Shown: positions 16,618-25,845, counted from the first letter of the stretch. The stretch: DNA of 55,309 nucleotides from Frankia sp. AgB32 (GCF_023243045.1 NZ_JALKFX010000039.1:1-55309), one strand, 5' to 3'. Translations and numbers: made by a program. Notes: generated by a model not told the origin, from the sequence alone.

Positions 16618-17886
16618 TCAGTCCAGAAACTCTCGCAGCCGGCCGGCCACGGCGGGCTTGCGCAGCTCGCGCAGCGTGTCCCGCTCGATCTGACGGATCC
16701 GCTCCCGGGTGAGCCCGAGGCGGTTGCCCACCTCGGCGAGAGTGTGCTGCTTGCCGTCGGCGAGACCGAACCGCAGCCGCATTACCTCGCGCTCCCGCGG
16801 GTTCAGACCACCGAGGACGTTGTCGATCTCGTCCTGCATCGCGCCGTACGAGGCGGCGTCCGCAGGGGAGGTCGCGTCCGAGTCCTCGATGAAGTCGCCG
16901 AGCACGGAGTCACCGTCGTCGCCGACGGAGGTCTCCAGGCTCACCGTGTCCTGCGCGTAGCGACGCAGTTCGACGACCTGCTCGATCGGCATGTCCAGCT
17001 CGAGCGCGAGCTCCTCGTCGGTCGGTTCGCGACCGAGCGTGGAGACCAGCTGGCGCTGCAGCCGCGTGATCTTGTTGATCTGCTCGACCACGTGGACCGG
17101 GATACGGATGGTCCGCGCCTGGTCGGCCAGCGCCCGGCCGATGGCCTGACGGATCCACCAGGTCGCGTAGGTGGAGAACTTGTATCCCTTGGCGTAGTCG
17201 AACTTCTCGACCGCGCGGATGAGACCGAGGTTCCCCTCCTGGACCAGGTCCAGCAGAGTCATCCCGCGGCCGCTGTACTTCTTCGCCACCGAGACGACCA
17301 GGCGCAGGTTCGCCGAGACGAGCTGCTGCTTGGCGGCGTGCCCGTCCCTGACGAGCAGACCGAGGTCGCGGCGCAGCTCGACGGGCAGGTCGGCGGACTC
17401 GAGCTTGTGCTCGGCGAACAGACCGGCCTCGACGCGCTTGGAGAGCTCGACCTCCTGGGCGGCGTTGAGCAGCGGCACCTTGCCGATCTCGCGCAGGTAC
17501 ATGCGCACGAGGTCGGCGGTGCCGGCGTGTTCGGCGGTGGAACGGGTGGCGGCGGTGACCTCGTCGGCCGGCTCGCCCTCCTCTTCGAGGAGTTCGACAC
17601 CGGCGGAGTTCAGCCGCGCGATGAGGGCGGGCAGCAGCTCGAGGCCGATGTCGGCGGCCTCGAGCGCGTCCCGCAGCTCGGAGCGGCTGATCTCGCCGGC
17701 CTCGCGGCCGCGAGCGATGACGTCGGCGACGGCACTCACATCGAGTTCGTCGATGTCATCAGCCACCGCGGCCAGGGAGCGGCTGGAGGCGGAGCGGACA
17801 GTTGCAGCGGTCCGGCGAGTGCGCCGCGGGCTACGCGGGCGGTTCTCGTCGGCACGCTCGGCAAGTTCCAGGGCAGGCAGCGTCAT
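16618..17886 (-). CDS. hrdB: Principal RNA polymerase sigma factor (HrdB/SigA type)
   Basis: Housekeeping sigma-70 factor of 422 residues from the ATG at 17886. Region 1.2 is [16 protein letters not shown]; region 2 runs from [18 protein letters not shown] through [13 protein letters not shown]; region 3 contains [15 protein letters not shown]; region 4 ends with [19 protein letters not shown]. The N-terminal 100 residues are acidic and Ala/Arg-rich, as in actinobacterial primary sigma factors. An in-frame GTG at 17985 would add 33 residues, but the resulting segment (Cys/His/Trp-containing) does not look like the family. Neither start has a good Shine-Dalgarno. It converges on aacS and diverges from the GH63-like gene. 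Confidence 0.95.
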   Translation of the reverse strand: MTLPALELAERADENRPRSPRRTRRTAATVRSASSRSLAAVADDIDELDVSAVADVIARGREAGEISRSELRDALEAADIGLELLPALIARLNSAGVELLEEEGEPADEVTAATRSTAEHAGTADLVRMYLREIGKVPLLNAAQEVELSKRVEAGLFAEHKLESADLPVELRRDLGLLVRDGHAAKQQLVSANLRLVVSVAKKYSGRGMTLLDLVQEGNLGLIRAVEKFDYAKGYKFSTYATWWIRQAIGRALADQARTIRIPVHVVEQINKITRLQRQLVSTLGREPTDEELALELDMPIEQVVELRRYAQDTVSLETSVGDDGDSVLGDFIEDSDATSPADAASYGAMQDEIDNVLGGLNPREREVMRLRFGLADGKQHTLAEVGNRLGLTRERIRQIERDTLRELRKPAVAGRLREFLD

Positions 17887-18526
17887 CAGTGGCAAGTCCG
17901 ATGGTCGGTGCGGGTGGGACGTCTGTTTCCGTGCACATGGGAGGCAACGAACGATGTTGCGGAACCATTCCCCGTGCAGGCGCACCCGGACATCAGCGAT
18001 CGCCGGGCCTACCGGCAGTGTAGACCCCGACCCTCGAGCCGCTGAACTCGCTGTCGCGAAGACTACCCGTCAGATCCCGTCGTGTGGCGTGTTCAGCGAA
18101 CTATCTTGACCTTCTCGCGTGGCCAGAGAGCCTTCACGGGGCCCGAAGCTCACCTCTAGGTAGCGATCTACACACAATACGTGAGCCATTCTCGCCGGGC
18201 TGCCGTCCGCGCCACATTTCCCGCCCACCGCCGCCATCGGGCCGGGTCCCACCCAGGGAAGTGCCGAGAGGTGTCGGTCACCCCCGTTCGGCGGTACCCG
18301 GGCCGCGACCCCGGCGGAGCGACCCGAGGCACCGTTCGACACCGACCGCTCACGAATACCGGCCTGCCCCACCACCCGCCGCCACGAACGGGCCAGGCGT
18401 GGGCCCCGCCTGCCGATCACCCTACGCGTCAGCCCACCCCACGGACGTCGACCGAACCCGCGTTAGGCAGGCCACACCGGCGTAGGCCTACCAGTGGCCA
18501 CGGGGTGTGACGGCTACTCTCACACG
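17887..18526. promoter_or_regulatory. 640-base divergent region between hrdB and the GH63-like gene
   Basis: No credible gene; the open frames on both strands lack domain patterns. The minus strand has GTCTACACTG near 18017-18026, whose TACACT resembles a -10 element for hrdB, with only a weak -35. On the plus strand TACTCT at 18515-18520 sits just before the ATG at 18527, so the glycosidase transcript could be leaderless. Confidence 0.4.
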
Positions 18527-19864
18527 ATGTCCGTCCCCAGCGTCCCGGCAGAGCTGGCGAAGTTGCGCGAGACCGCGGTCTCCGTGCTGCGCGGCAACGA
18601 TCTAGGCGACATCACCCGGCCCTCGCCGACGCTGTATCCACACCAGTGGCTGTGGGACTCCTGCTTCATCGCCATCGGGCTGCGCCACCTCGACACCGAG
18701 CGGGCCGCAGCCGAGATCCTCTCGCTGCTGCGCGGTCAGTGGCCGAACGGCATGATCCCGCACGTGATCTTCGCTGAGACCACGGACTTCTACCACGCCG
18801 GCCCGCAGCGCTGGCGTTGCGACCGGGTGACCGCGACCGCCGGCGGCGTCCAGAGCACCGGCGTCACCCAGCCACCGATGATCGCCGAGGCGGCTGTCCG
18901 GATTGGCACGATGATGTCCAGCTCGGCCCGCGGCGGCTTCTACCGCCGGCTCTACCCCGGGCTGCTGCGCTTTCACCAGTGGCTGTACGACGAGCGGGAC
19001 CCGGACGACGAGGGCCTTGTCTCCCTGGTGCATTCCTGGGAGTCCGGGATGGACAACACCCCGACCTGGATGGAGATCACCAGACCGGTCGCGCCGCTGG
19101 GCGTGCGGGTACTGCGCCGGTTGAACGGCGACGACGCGCTGGACGCGCTGCGGCGCGATTCCAAGGAGGTCCCGCCGGACGAGCGGCTCACCTCCGGCGA
19201 CCTGTTCACGCTGTACCGGATCGTGCGCGAGCTGCGCCGGGCCCACTACAACTTCCGCGAGATTCGCCGGACCATCGTCCCGCTCGTGCAGGACGTCGCG
19301 TTCAACGCGATCCTCATCCGGGCCAACGAGCACCTGACCGCCATCGCCGCCGAGATCGGCGCGGTCGTTCCCGCCCGGCTGGCCCGGTCGATGCGCCGGA
19401 CGCGGGAGGCGATCGCCGAGCTCGCCGTCGACGGCGTGTACTACAGCCGCGACTTCCGGACCCGGACCCTGCTGCGCCACGAGACCATCGCGGGTCTGCT
19501 GCCGCTGTATGCCGGGGTCGTGCCGGAGGAGAACGTCGACGAGATGGCCAAGCGGCTCGCCTCACCGCGGTACTGGTCCCGCTTCGGCGTGGCGAGCGTC
19601 CCGGTGGACGATCCGAGTTTCCTGCCGCGCTGCTACTGGCAGGGCCCGGTGTGGGTGAACATGAACTGGCTGATCGCGGACGGCCTGGAACGTTACGGTC
19701 GGCTCGACGCCGCCGACAACCTGCGTAGCAACACCATCGACGTGATCGCCGCCTCCGGCGCCATGTACGAGTACTACTCCCCGCTCGACGGCTCCGGCGC
19801 CGGCAGCAACCGCTTCTCCTGGACCGCGGCCCTGCTCATCGACCTGCTCGCCGGAAACCGTTAG
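18527..19864 (+). CDS. GH63/MGH1-like glycoside hydrolase
   Basis: 445-residue cytosolic protein with the (alpha/alpha)6-barrel signatures of the GH63, trehalase and mannosylglycerate hydrolase-like group: QWLWDSCFIAIGLRHLD near residue 38, the HSWESGMDNTPTWME stretch near 170, a late RCYWQGPVWVNMNWL, and the ending YYSPLDGSGAGSNRFSWTAA. The conserved acidic residues in WDS, ESGMDN and the C-terminal SPLDG segment suggest an active inverting enzyme. The sugar substrate is unknown; trehalose- or glucosylglycerate-type compounds are reasonable guesses. The ATG at 18527 was chosen because an upstream start at 18494 adds an unrelated peptide. It ends at a hairpin facing nrdJ. Confidence 0.8.
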   Translation: MSVPSVPAELAKLRETAVSVLRGNDLGDITRPSPTLYPHQWLWDSCFIAIGLRHLDTERAAAEILSLLRGQWPNGMIPHVIFAETTDFYHAGPQRWRCDRVTATAGGVQSTGVTQPPMIAEAAVRIGTMMSSSARGGFYRRLYPGLLRFHQWLYDERDPDDEGLVSLVHSWESGMDNTPTWMEITRPVAPLGVRVLRRLNGDDALDALRRDSKEVPPDERLTSGDLFTLYRIVRELRRAHYNFREIRRTIVPLVQDVAFNAILIRANEHLTAIAAEIGAVVPARLARSMRRTREAIAELAVDGVYYSRDFRTRTLLRHETIAGLLPLYAGVVPEENVDEMAKRLASPRYWSRFGVASVPVDDPSFLPRCYWQGPVWVNMNWLIADGLERYGRLDAADNLRSNTIDVIAASGAMYEYYSPLDGSGAGSNRFSWTAALLIDLLAGNR

Positions 19865-19884
19865 CCGCACGATCGCCGCGCCGG

Positions 19885-19919
19885 CCGGGCGGGCGTGGGG
19901 ACGACCCACACCCGCCCGG
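19885..19919. terminator. Hairpin between the glycosidase gene and nrdJ
   Basis: Arms 19885-19899 and 19905-19919 pair with one mismatch (14 of 15) around a 5-nt loop, between two convergent genes. Confidence 0.7.
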
Positions 19920-19941
19920 AAACCCCACCGGTCGGAGCAGG

Positions 19942-22900
19942 TCAGCTGCAGCCGCTGGTCGATCCGCACTGCTCGCAGACGTAGCAGCTACCCGCCGGGC
20001 GCATCGTCACGCCGCAGGTGAAGCAGAGCGGGGCGTCGACGACCGTCTGGGCGATCAGCGACTCGCCGGCGGCAGCCAGGCGCAGCTCACGGGCGACGAA
20101 CTCAGGCCCATGATCACTCGCGACCCCGTTGCTGGCGGCAGTCACCGAACCGCCGTCCGCGGCGCTACTCGACGTCACCACCAGCCCCTGCGCCACCGCC
20201 GGCGCGGTCACCGCGCCGGAGTCGCCGACCCCGGTGGCACCCGCGGGTGCCGCCTCGCCGGCCGGGGCGCCGCCGTACTGGCTGGCGACGCCGCGGGTCC
20301 GCTCGGCGGCGGTGGAGATGCCGAGCTCGGCCCGGTGGTCGGCGTCGAGGTAGTCCAGCGCGAGACGGCGGAACAGGTAGTCCATGATCGACTGCGCGAT
20401 CCGGACGTCCGGGTCGTCGGTCATCCCGGCCGGTTCGAAGCGCATGTTGATGAACTTGCTGACGTACGCCTCGAGCGGGACGCCGTACTGCAGGCCGATG
20501 GAGATGGCGATGGCGAAGGCGTCCATCACGCCGGCCAGGGTGGAACCCTGCTTCGACATCTTGATGAAGACCTCGCCGAGGCCGTCGTCCGGGTAGGAGC
20601 CGGCGGTCAGGTAGCCCTCCGCGCCGCCGACGGCGAACGACACCGTCTGGGACGGACGGGTCTTCGGCAGCCGGCGGCGAACGGGCCGGTACTCCACCTC
20701 GGGGGCCGGCGGTGCGGCGACGGCGACCGGCGCGGGCAGCGCCGCCGCGGCACGCGCGTCCGCCGCCTGCTTCGCGCCCTTGACGTCGGTGAGGGGCTGG
20801 CCGACCTTGCAGTTGTCCCGGTAGATGGCCAACGCCTTCAGGCCGAGCTGCCAGCCGGCGAGGTAGATCTCCTCGACGTCCTCGACGGTCGCCGTCGCGG
20901 GCATGTTGACCGTCTTCGAGATCGCGCCGGACAGGAACGGCTGCACCGCGGCCATCATCCGCACGTGGCCCATCGGGGCGATGGCCCGCTCACCGATGGC
21001 GCAGTCGAACACCTCGTAGTGCTCCAGGCGCAGGCCGGGGGCGTCGACGACGTGACCGTGCTCGGCGATGTACTCGACGATCGCCTCGATGGTCTCCTCG
21101 GCATAGCCGAGCGTGCGCAGGGCAGCCGGCACCGTCTGGTTGACGATCCGCATGCTGGCGCCGCCGACCAGCTTCTTCATCTTGACCAGGGCGAGGTCCG
21201 GCTCGATGCCGGTGGTGTCGCAGTCCATCGCCAGGCCGATGGTGCCGGTCGGGGCGAGCAGGCTGACCTGCGCGTTACGGAAGCCGTGCTTGTCGCCGAC
21301 GGTCTGCGCGCGCGCCCACTCCTTCGACGCGATGGCGAGCAGCCGCGCGTCCTCGGCGTGCTCGCTGCGGACCGCGTCGCTCGCGGCGGCGTGCTTGCGC
21401 ACGACCCGGCGGTGCGGGTCGGCGTTGCGGGCGAAGCCCTCGTAGGCGCCGACGATCCCGGCGAGCTCCGCCGAACGCCGGTAGGCGGTGGCGTTCATCA
21501 GCGAGGTGATGGCTGCGGCGAGGGCGCGCCCGCCCTCGGAGTCGTAGGCCCGCCCGCTGGCCATCAGCAGAGCGCCGAGGTTGGCGTAACCGATGCCGAG
21601 CTGCCGGTAGGCGCGGGTGACCCGGGTGATCTCCGGGGTCGGGAAGTCCGCGAAGCAGATCGAGATGTCCATCGCGGTGATGATCAGTTCGACGGCGGAG
21701 ACGAACGCCTCCGCGTCGAAGGTCATGTCCGCGCGCAGGAACTTCAGCAGGTTCAGCGACGCCAGGTTGCAGCTGGAGTTGTCCAGGTGCACGTACTCGC
21801 TGCACGGGTTGGAGGCACTGATCCGGCCGCTCTCCGGGCAGGTGTGCCAGTCGTTGATCGTACCGTCGTACTGGATGCCCGGATCGGCGCACGCCCAGGC
21901 CGCCTCGGCGATCGTGCGGAACAGGCCCTTGGCGTCGATCGTCTCGATGGTGCGGCCGTCGAGGCGGGCGCGCAGATCGAACTCGCGGCCGTCGACGACC
22001 GCCCGCATGAACTCGTCCGTGACCCGGACCGAGTTGTTGGCGTTCTGGTACTGCACGGACGCGATGTCGCGGCCGCCGAGGTCCATGTCGAAGCCGGCGT
22101 CGCGCAGCGCCCGGATCTTCTCCTCTTCCCGGGCCTTCGTCTCGACGAACTCGACGATGTCCGGGTGGTCGACGTCGAGGACGACCATCTTCGCGGCCCG
22201 CCGGGTCGCCCCGCCCGACTTGATCGTGCCCGCCGACGCGTCGGCGCCGCGCATGAAGCTCACCGGGCCCGACGCGGTGCCACCGGAGGACAGCAGCTCC
22301 TTCGAGGAGCGGATGCGGGACAGGTTCAGCCCCGCCCCCGACCCACCCTTGAAGATCAGCCCCTCTTCCCGATACCAGTTGAGAATCGACTCCATCGTGT
22401 CGTTGACGGCGAGGATGAAGCAGTTGTGCACCCGCAGACCGCCGGAGAGGTACTCCCCGCTCTCGGTCTGGATGTCGTAGACCGGCATCGGCCCGCGCGG
22501 CTCGACCCGGGCGATCTCCAGCTCCTTCACCGCCTTGGCTGGGCGGCCAGGCTGGTCGAACGATGCCTCCAGCTTCGCCGCCTTCGCCGGATCGATGAAG
22601 CCGATCTCGTCGGCGAAGATCCGCCGGTCGCCCAGGTTCTGGATACCGAGGCTCCACAGGTCGTGCCGGTTGGCGTGGGGCTCGGCCTTGCGGCGCACGC
22701 GGGAGAAGATGCCGAACCGCGTCAGCAGCGCCTGGACTCCGCGCATCAACTGCTCGCTGATCATGTCGAGCCCGACCAGGGTGGAGCGTTCCTGGGGGCT
22801 CACGTACCCGTCGGCCTGGAACAGGCTGCGCAGGTACGCGGCCACCACGGGCAACGGGGCGTCGAACAGGCGCGCGGGCACCGTCATGTCGACACCGCGG

Positions 22901-23958
22901 GACCGCAGCCCCCAGGCCTCGGCGAAGGATTCGAGCGCAGTGCCGTACAGCCGCAGGCGACGGCAGTCGAGAGCCGAGTCCTGCGTCGTCACCCACCTCT
23001 CGTGCCGGTGCACGTCGGGCAGAACCGCGTCCACCGCGGCCGTCACCCAGACCCGCTCGGCCTCGGTGACCGTCATCGCCTCGATGGTCAGCGAGCGATT
23101 CGTCCCGGTGTACTGACCGACGAAGCCGTCCGCCTGCAGCCAACCCGCCAGCGCGGCCTCGGAGATCTCCCGCGAGGTGATCTCGCGCTCGCCGGGAGCG
23201 TGCACGCGATGCCATTCGAGCCGGTCGCCGGGGCGCAGATCGCCGGCCGCGACGAAGGCTCCGCTTCCCTTGCCCGAGCATCGCCAGACAAGGTGGTCGG
23301 CGGTGACGTCGAGAGCGTGGCCGGCCTTCGTCCAGACCCGGAGCACGTCCTTCACGCCATTGGACTTGGTGGCCACGATCCTGGTCAGCCCGTGGGCGTC
23401 ATGGACCTTGGCTCCCACCGCGTCCGCCTCCACCAGACTGCCGATCGGCACCAGGCCATCCGGCGTGCTGACGAGGGCGTCGTACGGCTGGCAGGCGGAC
23501 ACCTGCTGCGGCGCGGCGGTTCCGACGTTGAACCAGACCGGGGAGTTGAAGCTGAAGACCTGGTGGAGCAGCATCCAGGTCAGCTCGTGCTCGAAGGCCT
23601 CGGCGTCGGCGTCGGTCGCGAAGTAGTGGTGCTCGCGGCCAGCCTTCGTGTAGGTGAGCACGACGCGGTCGATGAGCTGACGCAGCGACGACTCGCGGGC
23701 GGAGCTGCCGGGCGCCCCGCGGAAGTACTTGCTCGTGACGATGTTCGACGCGTTGACCGACCAGAAGTCGGGAAACTCCACCCCGCGCTGCTCGAAGTTG
23801 ACCGAGCCGTCCCGCCAGTTGGTCATGACGACGTCCCTGGTCTCCCAGGTGACCTCGTCGTACGGGTGGACACCGGCGGTGGTGCGCGAGCGGCGGATCT
23901 TCAGCCCGCCCGTCCTGGCCGCAGACCTGCCCGCCTTGGTGCCGCGACTTTCGGTCAT
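19942..23958 (-). CDS. nrdJ: B12-dependent (class II) ribonucleotide reductase, intein-containing precursor
   Basis: Reduces ribonucleotides to deoxyribonucleotides using adenosylcobalamin. The precursor is 1338 residues. Residues 156-512 are an intein, leaving about 981 residues after splicing, close to the usual actinobacterial length. Extein marks: QQVSA|CFILAVNDTMESILNW across the splice junction; NPCSEYVHLDNSSCNLASLN with the probable thiyl and second redox cysteines; a long Ala/Pro linker; and a C-terminal Cys-rich tail (CFTCGVTMRPAGSCYVCEQC) of zinc-ribbon type that recycles the active-site disulfide. The ATG at 23958 is preceded by GAGGAG at good spacing; an upstream GTG is less likely. 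It follows nrdR by 264 bases on the same strand. Confidence 0.95.
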   Translation of the reverse strand: MTESRGTKAGRSAARTGGLKIRRSRTTAGVHPYDEVTWETRDVVMTNWRDGSVNFEQRGVEFPDFWSVNASNIVTSKYFRGAPGSSARESSLRQLIDRVVLTYTKAGREHHYFATDADAEAFEHELTWMLLHQVFSFNSPVWFNVGTAAPQQVSACQPYDALVSTPDGLVPIGSLVEADAVGAKVHDAHGLTRIVATKSNGVKDVLRVWTKAGHALDVTADHLVWRCSGKGSGAFVAAGDLRPGDRLEWHRVHAPGEREITSREISEAALAGWLQADGFVGQYTGTNRSLTIEAMTVTEAERVWVTAAVDAVLPDVHRHERWVTTQDSALDCRRLRLYGTALESFAEAWGLRSRGVDMTVPARLFDAPLPVVAAYLRSLFQADGYVSPQERSTLVGLDMISEQLMRGVQALLTRFGIFSRVRRKAEPHANRHDLWSLGIQNLGDRRIFADEIGFIDPAKAAKLEASFDQPGRPAKAVKELEIARVEPRGPMPVYDIQTESGEYLSGGLRVHNCFILAVNDTMESILNWYREEGLIFKGGSGAGLNLSRIRSSKELLSSGGTASGPVSFMRGADASAGTIKSGGATRRAAKMVVLDVDHPDIVEFVETKAREEEKIRALRDAGFDMDLGGRDIASVQYQNANNSVRVTDEFMRAVVDGREFDLRARLDGRTIETIDAKGLFRTIAEAAWACADPGIQYDGTINDWHTCPESGRISASNPCSEYVHLDNSSCNLASLNLLKFLRADMTFDAEAFVSAVELIITAMDISICFADFPTPEITRVTRAYRQLGIGYANLGALLMASGRAYDSEGGRALAAAITSLMNATAYRRSAELAGIVGAYEGFARNADPHRRVVRKHAAASDAVRSEHAEDARLLAIASKEWARAQTVGDKHGFRNAQVSLLAPTGTIGLAMDCDTTGIEPDLALVKMKKLVGGASMRIVNQTVPAALRTLGYAEETIEAIVEYIAEHGHVVDAPGLRLEHYEVFDCAIGERAIAPMGHVRMMAAVQPFLSGAISKTVNMPATATVEDVEEIYLAGWQLGLKALAIYRDNCKVGQPLTDVKGAKQAADARAAAALPAPVAVAAPPAPEVEYRPVRRRLPKTRPSQTVSFAVGGAEGYLTAGSYPDDGLGEVFIKMSKQGSTLAGVMDAFAIAISIGLQYGVPLEAYVSKFINMRFEPAGMTDDPDVRIAQSIMDYLFRRLALDYLDADHRAELGISTAAERTRGVASQYGGAPAGEAAPAGATGVGDSGAVTAPAVAQGLVVTSSSAADGGSVTAASNGVASDHGPEFVARELRLAAAGESLIAQTVVDAPLCFTCGVTMRPAGSCYVCEQCGSTSGCS
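22423..23493 (-). mobile_element. LAGLIDADG-type intein within nrdJ (357 aa)
   Basis: In-frame insertion of exactly 357 codons. It begins with Cys (CQPYDALVSTPDG), ends with His-Asn (SGGLRVHN) and is followed by the extein Cys, the textbook residues for splicing. A block-B-like segment (ALDVTADHLVWR) is visible. Two dodecapeptide-like motifs, LAGWLQADGFV near intein residue 115 and LRSLFQADGYV near 220, mark a LAGLIDADG homing endonuclease with both acidic residues kept, so it may still be an active mobile element. The insertion is directly before the first redox cysteine of the reductase, a highly conserved site. Base composition matches the host, so it is not a very recent arrival from a low-GC source. 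Confidence 0.95.
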
Positions 23959-24222
23959 GACGCTCCTCGTCGTGTCTTCGGTTCTGGTCGGTGTACGCCG
24001 GCGCACTCTGGGACATGCCCGCCCGACGCCGATACACGGCAGGCGCGGACGGCGGCCCGTGGCGTGCCGGGTCGCGCGGATTCCACACCCGTCGGCAGGG
24101 ACAGGCCGTCCTGTGATCAGGAGGGCACGCCGACCGGGCAGGTGTCGTTCGGATGGGCGGTTCTCGGCCCGGCGTCCCCACCGCGTTCCGCGGTGCCGGT
24201 CGCCTGATCCGTACCGTTCGGC

Positions 24223-24846
24223 CTAGGTGTCGACGGGCGCGCCGAGCGCCTCGACGACCTCGTACTCCCCCGCGGCCGGATGATCGCGGCCGGTGCCGCT
24301 CTCGACGATGTTCAGATAGTTCGAACCACCGCGACGGCCACGGTCTCCCGCACCGCCGGGCCCGGCCCGCTCGGCCGGATCGTCATCCCGGCGGGCGCCA
24401 GCCGTCTCTGTCCGTAGCGCGGCGATGGCCGTCTCGAAGTCACTCAGAGACTCGAAGGCCAGGTACACCGAGGCGAACCGCAAATACGCGACCTCGTCGA
24501 GTTCGCGGAGCGGACCGAGGATCGCCCGGCCGATCGCTTCCGCGGGAATCTCCGCGGAACCGGCGGACCGCACCGCGTCCTCAACCCGCTGGGCCAGCAG
24601 AGCGAGATCGTCGTCGCGCACCGGCCGGCCCTGGCAGGCCTTGCGCACGCCCGCGATCACCTTCGCCCGGCTGAACGGCTCGGCCACGCCGCTGCGCTTG
24701 AGCACCCGCAGCGACGCCTCCTCCATCGTGGTGAACCGGCGACCGCACGACAGGCACGAACGCCGCCGCCGGATCGCCGAACCTTCCTCGGCCTCCCGGC
24801 TGTCGACGACGCGACTGTCCGGATGCCGGCAGAACGGGCACCGCAC
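24223..24846 (-). CDS. nrdR: Transcriptional repressor NrdR
   Basis: 207-residue Zn-ribbon/ATP-cone repressor of ribonucleotide reductase genes that senses ATP/dATP. The N-terminus [17 protein letters not shown] and [13 protein letters not shown] give the four Zn-binding cysteines; the ATP-cone covers about 45-140 ([23 protein letters not shown]). The C-terminal 65 residues are a Gly/Arg/Asp-rich extension longer than in most NrdR proteins. The start is decided by AGGAGG six bases before the GTG at 24846; an upstream ATG overlaps this Shine-Dalgarno and is unlikely. nrdJ follows, making an nrdR-nrdJ unit as in Streptomyces. Two NrdR-box-like sites lie upstream, so autoregulation is expected. 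Confidence 0.95.
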   Translation of the reverse strand: MRCPFCRHPDSRVVDSREAEEGSAIRRRRSCLSCGRRFTTMEEASLRVLKRSGVAEPFSRAKVIAGVRKACQGRPVRDDDLALLAQRVEDAVRSAGSAEIPAEAIGRAILGPLRELDEVAYLRFASVYLAFESLSDFETAIAALRTETAGARRDDDPAERAGPGGAGDRGRRGGSNYLNIVESGTGRDHPAAGEYEVVEALGAPVDT

Positions 24847-24923
24847 GTTTCGCCTCCTCATCCGAACCGGCGCGGATCACCGCCGGGTCCCCTGTGCTCG
24901 TCGCCAACCTCGTCGCCGACCTT

Positions 24924-24951
24924 GGTATCAACCAGTGGGTATCAACCAGTG
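24924..24951. repeat. Perfect 14-bp tandem repeat upstream of nrdR
   Basis: ggtatcaaccagtg occurs twice back to back (24924-24937 and 24938-24951), about 80-105 bases upstream of the nrdR start, within the probable 5' leader. Confidence 0.8.
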
Positions 24952-24971
24952 GTCGACGTACACCCCGATAG

Positions 24972-24987
24972 GCACCAGATGTTGTGT
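24972..24987 (-). promoter_or_regulatory. NrdR box 1
   Basis: Read on the minus strand this is ACACAACATCTGGTGC. By eye it matches 12 of 16 positions of the published NrdR-box consensus (acaCwAtATaTwgtgt) and is close to the boxes described upstream of Streptomyces nrd operons. Confidence 0.7.
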
Positions 24988-25002
24988 CCAACTTAGCGCA
25001 CA

Positions 25003-25018
25003 ACACCATTGATGGGGA
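25003..25018 (-). promoter_or_regulatory. NrdR box 2 (degenerate)
   Basis: A weaker match (about 10 of 16 positions, plus-strand reading ACACCATTGATGGGGA). It is credible mainly because its centre is 31 bp from box 1, the three-turn spacing typical of paired NrdR boxes. Confidence 0.45.
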
Positions 25019-25207
25019 GACCGACCCCTCGCGTGCCACATGAGGACATCGGTGCGCGGGGAAGCGGCGACCGTGCGCGAGACCGCTCGGCCGTCCGCAC
25101 AGCCCGGATGCCGGCGCGTGACCACGGCGACCACCGGGGCCGGCCGGTGGAGACCGACCGTGTCCGGGCCATCGGGGGTACTCCGACCAGACCGATCGCC
25201 GGGCCGG

Positions 25208-25789
25208 CTAGTCCAACAACAGGAACTGACCGGGGGTGACGTCCGGAGCGGGCAGGTGGTTGATGCGCATCAGCCGGTCCACCACCACACGCGTGTCGGC
25301 GTCGGGATCCAGCGCGACCGCGACCTCCCACAGACTCTCCCCGGCCACGACCAGGTGCCCGCGCGGCGGGTCGCTCGCCCACGCCAGCGAGGCGCGCGGC
25401 ACCGCCACCATCGACAGGACGGCGGCGACCAGCGCTGCGACCGCGACGACGACCACGCGGCCGCGCCGGGTCAGGCGCAGCGGCGGCTCCCGCCGCGCCG
25501 CGCGACGCTCCCGCGCCACCGGACGGCCCCCGGGCTCGGGAAGCACCGCCGGCCGCCGATGCCCCGCCGTCGCTCGGCCGGCGGGATGATCCGGCGACGG
25601 CCGGCGCCCGGAGCGCGCCCGCGGCGCCGCCGCCGACCGGGACCAGGCCACACACGCCGAGCAGGCCGACCCGGCGCACCGCGGGCGGCTCGCACCCAGG
25701 GCCCGGGAGTACTGGCCGGCGGCGCGCCGGCCGGCCCGCTCGCGGACGGCGGCGAGATCGACAACCTGCGTCGTGTAGCTGGGATCCAC
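25208..25789 (-). CDS. Membrane-anchored LysM protein, probable SOS-induced division suppressor
   Basis: 193 residues from the GTG at 25789, which has GGGAGG five bases upstream. Layout: a low-complexity Arg/Pro/Ala/Cys-rich cytosolic part (about 1-115), one membrane segment (VVVVAVAALVAAVLSMVAV, about 120-138), then an external LysM domain to the end (HLVVAGESLWEVAVAL to TPGQFLLLD) that should bind peptidoglycan. The gene diverges from lexA across LexA boxes, two of which sit 40-70 bases upstream of its start. This matches YneA of Bacillus and the LysM gene next to lexA in other actinobacteria, which delay cell division during DNA damage. Function is inferred from context and domain. The long, cysteine-containing cytosolic part is unusual. 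Confidence 0.82.
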   Translation of the reverse strand: MDPSYTTQVVDLAAVRERAGRRAAGQYSRALGASRPRCAGSACSACVAWSRSAAAPRARSGRRPSPDHPAGRATAGHRRPAVLPEPGGRPVARERRAARREPPLRLTRRGRVVVVAVAALVAAVLSMVAVPRASLAWASDPPRGHLVVAGESLWEVAVALDPDADTRVVVDRLMRINHLPAPDVTPGQFLLLD

Positions 25790-25829
25790 GGCATCCTCCC
25801 GGGGCGAACAGCTCGTCGCGACCACGCCA

Positions 25830-25845
25830 CCGAACTCCCGTTCGA
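25830..25845. promoter_or_regulatory. LexA (SOS) box
   Basis: CCGAACTCCCGTTCGA differs from the actinobacterial consensus TCGAAC-N4-GTTCGA at one position. It lies 41 bases upstream of the LysM gene start. Confidence 0.85.

Larger units (their letters stand above)
24847..25207. promoter_or_regulatory. Upstream region of nrdR
   Basis: 361 bases with no gene. It contains a 14-bp tandem repeat at 24924-24951 and two NrdR-box-like sequences at 24972-24987 and 25003-25018. I looked for a cobalamin riboswitch, which might be expected for an nrdRJ operon, and saw no convincing B12 box. Confidence 0.55.

Noticed and set aside
18070-18420. 116-codon minus-strand gene between hrdB and the glycosidase gene
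   Set aside because: No Shine-Dalgarno, no domain, and placed in a region that must hold two divergent promoters.
20110-24207. 1365-codon open frame on the plus strand opposite nrdJ
   Set aside because: It is antisense to a clear ribonucleotide reductase and its translation is Arg/Gly/Val-rich with no domain. Long antisense frames are expected at this GC content.
23959-24222. Cobalamin riboswitch in the nrdR-nrdJ gap
   Set aside because: The GGTGTGGAATCCG-like stretch is suggestive, but the other conserved boxes and helices of the class are not visible.
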